Of a stretch of 64,000 bases of DNA, positions 61,334-64,000 are shown piece by piece. The notes under the pieces are model-generated. The model searched no databases, was not told the origin of the DNA, and saw only the letters and a program-made list of their open reading frames with translations. Origin of the DNA: Paracoccus sp. S-4012 (GTDB taxonomy: Bacteria; Pseudomonadota; Alphaproteobacteria; Rhodobacterales; Rhodobacteraceae); NCBI RefSeq assembly GCF_009674885.1, contig NZ_WKKA01000002.1, positions 62,001 through 126,000 of the forward strand, given 5' to 3'. Position 1 is the stretch's first letter, and each line of letters opens with the position of its first letter. The translations under genes were made by a program, and so were the position numbers.

Positions 61334-62110
61334 TCAGCCGTGGACGCGCGTGTAGGTGCCGTGGCCGGCCAGCACGCCGCGGAAGCCGCCCGGCTCGTCG
61401 AGCGAGAAGACGATGATCGGCAGGTCGTTGTCACGCGCGAGCGCGATGGCCGAGGCGTCCATCACGCCCAGATGCTTCTGCAGCACCTCGTCATAGGTCA
61501 CGGTCTCGTAGCGCTTCGCATCGGCGTGCTTGGTCGGATCCTTGTCATAGACGCCGTCAACCTTGGTGCCCTTGAAGATCGCCTCGCAGGCCATTTCGGA
61601 GGCGCGCAGCGTCGCCGCCGTGTCGGTGGTGAAATAGGGGTTGCCGGTGCCGGCGGCGAAGATGATGACGCGCTTCTTTTCGAGGTGGCGGACGGCGCGG
61701 CGGCGGATGTAGGGCTCGCAGACCTCGTCCATGCGGATGGCGCTGATGACGCGGGTGTGGATGCCCTTGGCCTCCAGCGAGGACTGCATCGCCAGCGCGT
61801 TCATCACCGTCGCCAGCATGCCCATGTAGTCGGCGGTGGTCCGCTCCATCCCCTGCGCGCTGCCCTGCAATCCACGGAAGATGTTGCCGCCGCCGATCAC
61901 CACGCAGATCTCGACGCCCAGCTGGTGGACCGATTCGATCTCGTCGGCGATGCGGGCGACGGTGGGCGGGTGCAGGCCGAAGCCCTGGTCGCCCATCAGC
62001 GCCTCGCCGGAGATCTTCAGCATGACGCGGTTGTAGGCTGTGGCCGGCCCGCGGGACGGTGCGGCGGGCTGCGGCTGGAGGTCGGCGGGGGTTGTGGTGG
62101 TGTCGGTCAT
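61334..62110 (-). CDS. pyrH: Uridylate kinase (UMP kinase)
   Basis: 258-aa hexameric amino-acid-kinase-fold enzyme phosphorylating UMP to UDP, regulated by GTP and UTP. Core segments: [35 protein letters not shown] [69 protein letters not shown] and [27 protein letters not shown]. The N-terminal 25 residues (Thr/Pro-rich) are an extension over the E. coli enzyme. It is divergent from miaA over a 71-base spacer, which must contain both promoters. Confidence 0.96.
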   Translation of the reverse strand: MTDTTTTPADLQPQPAAPSRGPATAYNRVMLKISGEALMGDQGFGLHPPTVARIADEIESVHQLGVEICVVIGGGNIFRGLQGSAQGMERTTADYMGMLATVMNALAMQSSLEAKGIHTRVISAIRMDEVCEPYIRRRAVRHLEKKRVIIFAAGTGNPYFTTDTAATLRASEMACEAIFKGTKVDGVYDKDPTKHADAKRYETVTYDEVLQKHLGVMDASAIALARDNDLPIIVFSLDEPGGFRGVLAGHGTYTRVHG

Positions 62111-62181
62111 CGGATCCCCCGGCGGTTACGTCGGGCGCAGAGATGTCGCAAAACGACCTCCGAGACAACCGAGGACGGGTG

Positions 62182-63078
62182 ATGTCACGCGACGATCTGA
62201 TGGCGGTGGACCCGCAGCGGCATGTGCTGATCGCCGGGCCGACCGCTTCGGGCAAATCGGCCCTCGCGCTTGGCCTCGCGCGCAAGCAGGGGGGCGTCGT
62301 CGTCAACGCCGACGCGCTGCAGGTCTGGTCCTGCTGGCGGGTGCTGACGGCGCGGCCATCGGCGGCGGAGGAGGCGCAGGCGCCGCACGCGCTCTACGGC
62401 CATGTCGCGCCGGGGCGCAGCTATTCCGTCGGCGACTGGCTGGCCGAGGTCGCGCGGCTGAAGGCGGCGGGGCGGCGGCTGATCGTGGCGGGCGGGACCG
62501 GGCTTTACCTGACCGCGCTGACGCGAGGGCTGGCGGTGATCCCGCCGGTTCCGCCCGAGGTGCGGGCCGAGGCGGATGCCCGGCTGGCGGCGGACGGCCT
62601 CGACGCGATGGCGGCCGGACTCGACCCCCGCACCGCGGCGGGGCTGGACCTGCGCAACCCGGCCCGTGTGCAGCGCGCCTGGGAGGTGCTGCGTGCCACC
62701 GGGCGCGGGCTGGCCGACTGGCAGGCCGAGACCGGGCCGCCGCTGATCGGCGGGGGCGCGGCGACGCGGCTCGTGCTGGTCTCGGACCGCGACTGGCTGG
62801 CGGCGCGGATCGCGCGGCGCTTCGGGGCGATGCTTGCCCAGGGCGCGCTCGATGAGGTCGCGGCGATGCGGCCGCAGTGGGTTCCCGGCGCGCAATGGAC
62901 GCGGGCAATCGGGGCGGCGGAGCTGATGGCGCATCTGGAAGGGCGCATGACCCTGGAAGCGGCCGCGGAGGCGGCGATCATCGCCACCCGGCAATACGCC
63001 AAGTCACAGCGCATCTGGTTCCGCAACCGCATGCGGGACTGGCAGCAGGTTCCCGCTGAGGCTCTCACAAATAAATGA
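62182..63078 (+). CDS. miaA: tRNA dimethylallyltransferase
   Basis: 298-aa enzyme that adds an isopentenyl group to A37 of tRNAs reading UNN codons. The P-loop [19 protein letters not shown] is at the N-terminus, then [25 protein letters not shown] (catalytic Asp; NADALQVW replaces the commoner DSMQVYR/L) and [28 protein letters not shown]. The C-terminus [19 protein letters not shown] is standard. The start at 62182 has GAGGACGG; upstream ATG at 62143 would add 13 atypical residues. The precursor dimethylallyl-PP comes from the MEP pathway, to which dxr in this window contributes. Confidence 0.94.
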   Translation: MSRDDLMAVDPQRHVLIAGPTASGKSALALGLARKQGGVVVNADALQVWSCWRVLTARPSAAEEAQAPHALYGHVAPGRSYSVGDWLAEVARLKAAGRRLIVAGGTGLYLTALTRGLAVIPPVPPEVRAEADARLAADGLDAMAAGLDPRTAAGLDLRNPARVQRAWEVLRATGRGLADWQAETGPPLIGGGAATRLVLVSDRDWLAARIARRFGAMLAQGALDEVAAMRPQWVPGAQWTRAIGAAELMAHLEGRMTLEAAAEAAIIATRQYAKSQRIWFRNRMRDWQQVPAEALTNK

Positions 63079-63108
63079 CGCCGGCAGTCAAGCGGCACGC
63101 GGAACTAT

Positions 63109-63126
63109 AGGCGGTTTTCCGCCTTT
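63109..63126 (+). terminator. Short terminator hairpin after miaA
   Basis: AGGCGG (63109-63114), loop TTTT, CCGCCT (63119-63124), then TT. It lies 31 bases after the miaA stop and 39 bases before the next gene. Confidence 0.55.
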
Positions 63127-63164
63127 GGTGTAGGATTGGGCCACAGCCCCGAGGAACATCACCA

Positions 63165-64000
63165 ATGTCGCGCATGAATTCACCCGCGCCGCCTCCGTCG
63201 CTGCCTGCGATCAAGGGCGCGCCTGCGACCACCGAGGTCTGGCCCGTCCCGAATCGCGGCATCGCCGCGCGGTTCGACCCCTCGGCCGAAGGCGGCGATT
63301 CGCTTCCCCTCGCCTCACCCATGGCGCCGGTCGCGCAGCGCCCGGTGGAGCGGCGCCGGGGCCTGCGGGTCATGCCGCTCGGTGCCTTCCTCTGGGGCGG
63401 GCCGGGCGGCGAGGCGCGGGCCCGTGAGGATCATGTGCTGGTCTGGTGCCATTCGGGCGCGGGCGACCTGCATCTTGGCCGCAACGCCGAGCGGCTGGGT
63501 CCCGGCGCGCTTCGCTGGCTTCCCGCCGGGACAGCCTTCGCGTGGCGTCCGGCGGCCGGGGCCGACGGGCGGGTGCTGCTCCTATCGCCCGATCTCGCGC
63601 GGGAACTCCCCGACACACCCGCAGCCGCGACCGTGGATGAGGTCGACAGCGGAATCCTCGCGGCGACCCTCGCGGGCTTGGCCGCCGAGGCACGGCGCGA
63701 TGACGCCGCGCAGGCCCGCGCCGTCGCCTGCCACCTCGGCCTGATCGCCGTGCGGCTGGCCCGCGCCGTCCCCGCCCCGGCGCAAGCCCAGCCCGCGCGT
63801 CCGCTGGTCGAGGCGCTGCTGGAACGCCTGCGCGAGAACCCTGGCGGCCCCATCAGCCTCGCCGACCACGCGGCGGCGCTCGGCACCGACCTCGCGCGTC
63901 TCGATCGCGCCTGCCGCGAGATCCGCGGGCAGAGCGCGCTCGAACTGATGCAGGAGGTTCGGCGCGAGAAGGCCCTCACGGCGCTCAGGACCGGGCGACG
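63165..64000 (+). CDS. AraC-family transcriptional regulator (3' truncated)
   Basis: The frame opens with ATG at 63165 (GAGGA eight bases upstream) and is still open at the window end, 278 codons on. After about 60 variable residues, a cupin-like sensing domain is suggested (DHVLVWCHSGAGDLHLGRNAERLGPGALRWLPAGTAFAW, near residues 90-130). The final 65 residues begin an AraC-type double helix-turn-helix: LVEALLERLRENPGGPISLADHAAALGTDLARLDRACREIRGQSALELMQEVRREKALTAL. The second helix-turn-helix lies outside the window. The target is unknown; being separate from miaA by a hairpin it is an independent gene. Confidence 0.82.
   Translation, partial: MSRMNSPAPPPSLPAIKGAPATTEVWPVPNRGIAARFDPSAEGGDSLPLASPMAPVAQRPVERRRGLRVMPLGAFLWGGPGGEARAREDHVLVWCHSGAGDLHLGRNAERLGPGALRWLPAGTAFAWRPAAGADGRVLLLSPDLARELPDTPAAATVDEVDSGILAATLAGLAAEARRDDAAQARAVACHLGLIAVRLARAVPAPAQAQPARPLVEALLERLRENPGGPISLADHAAALGTDLARLDRACREIRGQSALELMQEVRREKALTALRTGR

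Overview
The window reads as a chromosomal segment of a very GC-rich (by eye about 70% G+C) alphaproteobacterium, most likely order Rhodobacterales (Paracoccaceae/Rhodobacteraceae). This rests on gene order (desulfurase-sufB-sufC-sufD-sufS; comM-gshB-yraN-rsmI-lpoA-glnD; pyrH/frr-uppS-cdsA-dxr-rseP-bamA-ompH; mreBCD-mrdA-rodA), a long-tailed ribosomal protein L21, a consensus CtrA box upstream of comM, and dense ATGA/TGATG gene overlaps. No rRNA, IS element, prophage or CRISPR array was seen. One tRNA, Arg(CCG), is present.

Region 1 (1-10.5 kb) is accessory metabolism: a 5'-truncated quinone oxidoreductase, an ohr/racemase-like/EthD-like operon, then a catabolic block with two flavin-dependent LLM monooxygenases, an FMN-dependent and an FAD-dependent 2-hydroxyacid dehydrogenase, an HpcH/HpaI aldolase and two GntR-type repressors, each with a perfect palindrome at its promoter. 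Region 2 (10.4-15.2 kb) holds small singletons: 3-methyladenine glycosylase, HIT protein, a glycosidase-like protein, a Gly/Tyr/Gln-rich BON protein, an NTF2-like protein, DUF1810 and tRNA-Arg. It also carries two stretches that look like gene remnants.

Region 3 (15.3-24.7 kb) is one minus-strand operon: coaBC, a NifS/IscS-type desulfurase, sufB, a 108-aa unknown, an FkbM methyltransferase, sufC, sufD, two membrane proteins and sufS. No iscR is present. Its control region (24.71-24.89 kb) is shared with divergent comM. It contains twin perfect 24-bp palindromes with the same TTCGTACGAA core, plus a TTAA-N7-TTAA CtrA box.

Region 4 (24.9-39.7 kb) is housekeeping: comM, gshB, yraN, rsmI, lpoA-like, glnD, an NYN-domain protein, folK, rpoZ, a bifunctional (p)ppGpp synthetase/hydrolase, DUF2062 and leuA. 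leuA is preceded by a 34-codon leader peptide with four consecutive Leu codons and two mutually exclusive hairpins. A rhodanese follows.

Region 5 (39.9-53.4 kb) carries the rod-shape operon mreB-mreC-mreD-mrdA-rodA followed by a GhrA-like reductase and a lipoprotein, then a GNAT gene, rplU-rpmA, a CaiB-family racemase with an Uup-type ABC-F protein, and a nucleoside hydrolase. Region 6 (52.6-64 kb) is the envelope/isoprenoid/translation cluster pyrH, MBL-fold hydrolase, frr, uppS, cdsA, dxr, rseP, bamA, ompH on the minus strand. The fabZ-lpxA genes that often follow are absent. miaA and a 3'-truncated AraC-type regulator lie on the plus strand at the right edge. Start codons were chosen by visible Shine-Dalgarno sequences and family N-termini. 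All family assignments come from reading motifs, not from database searches.
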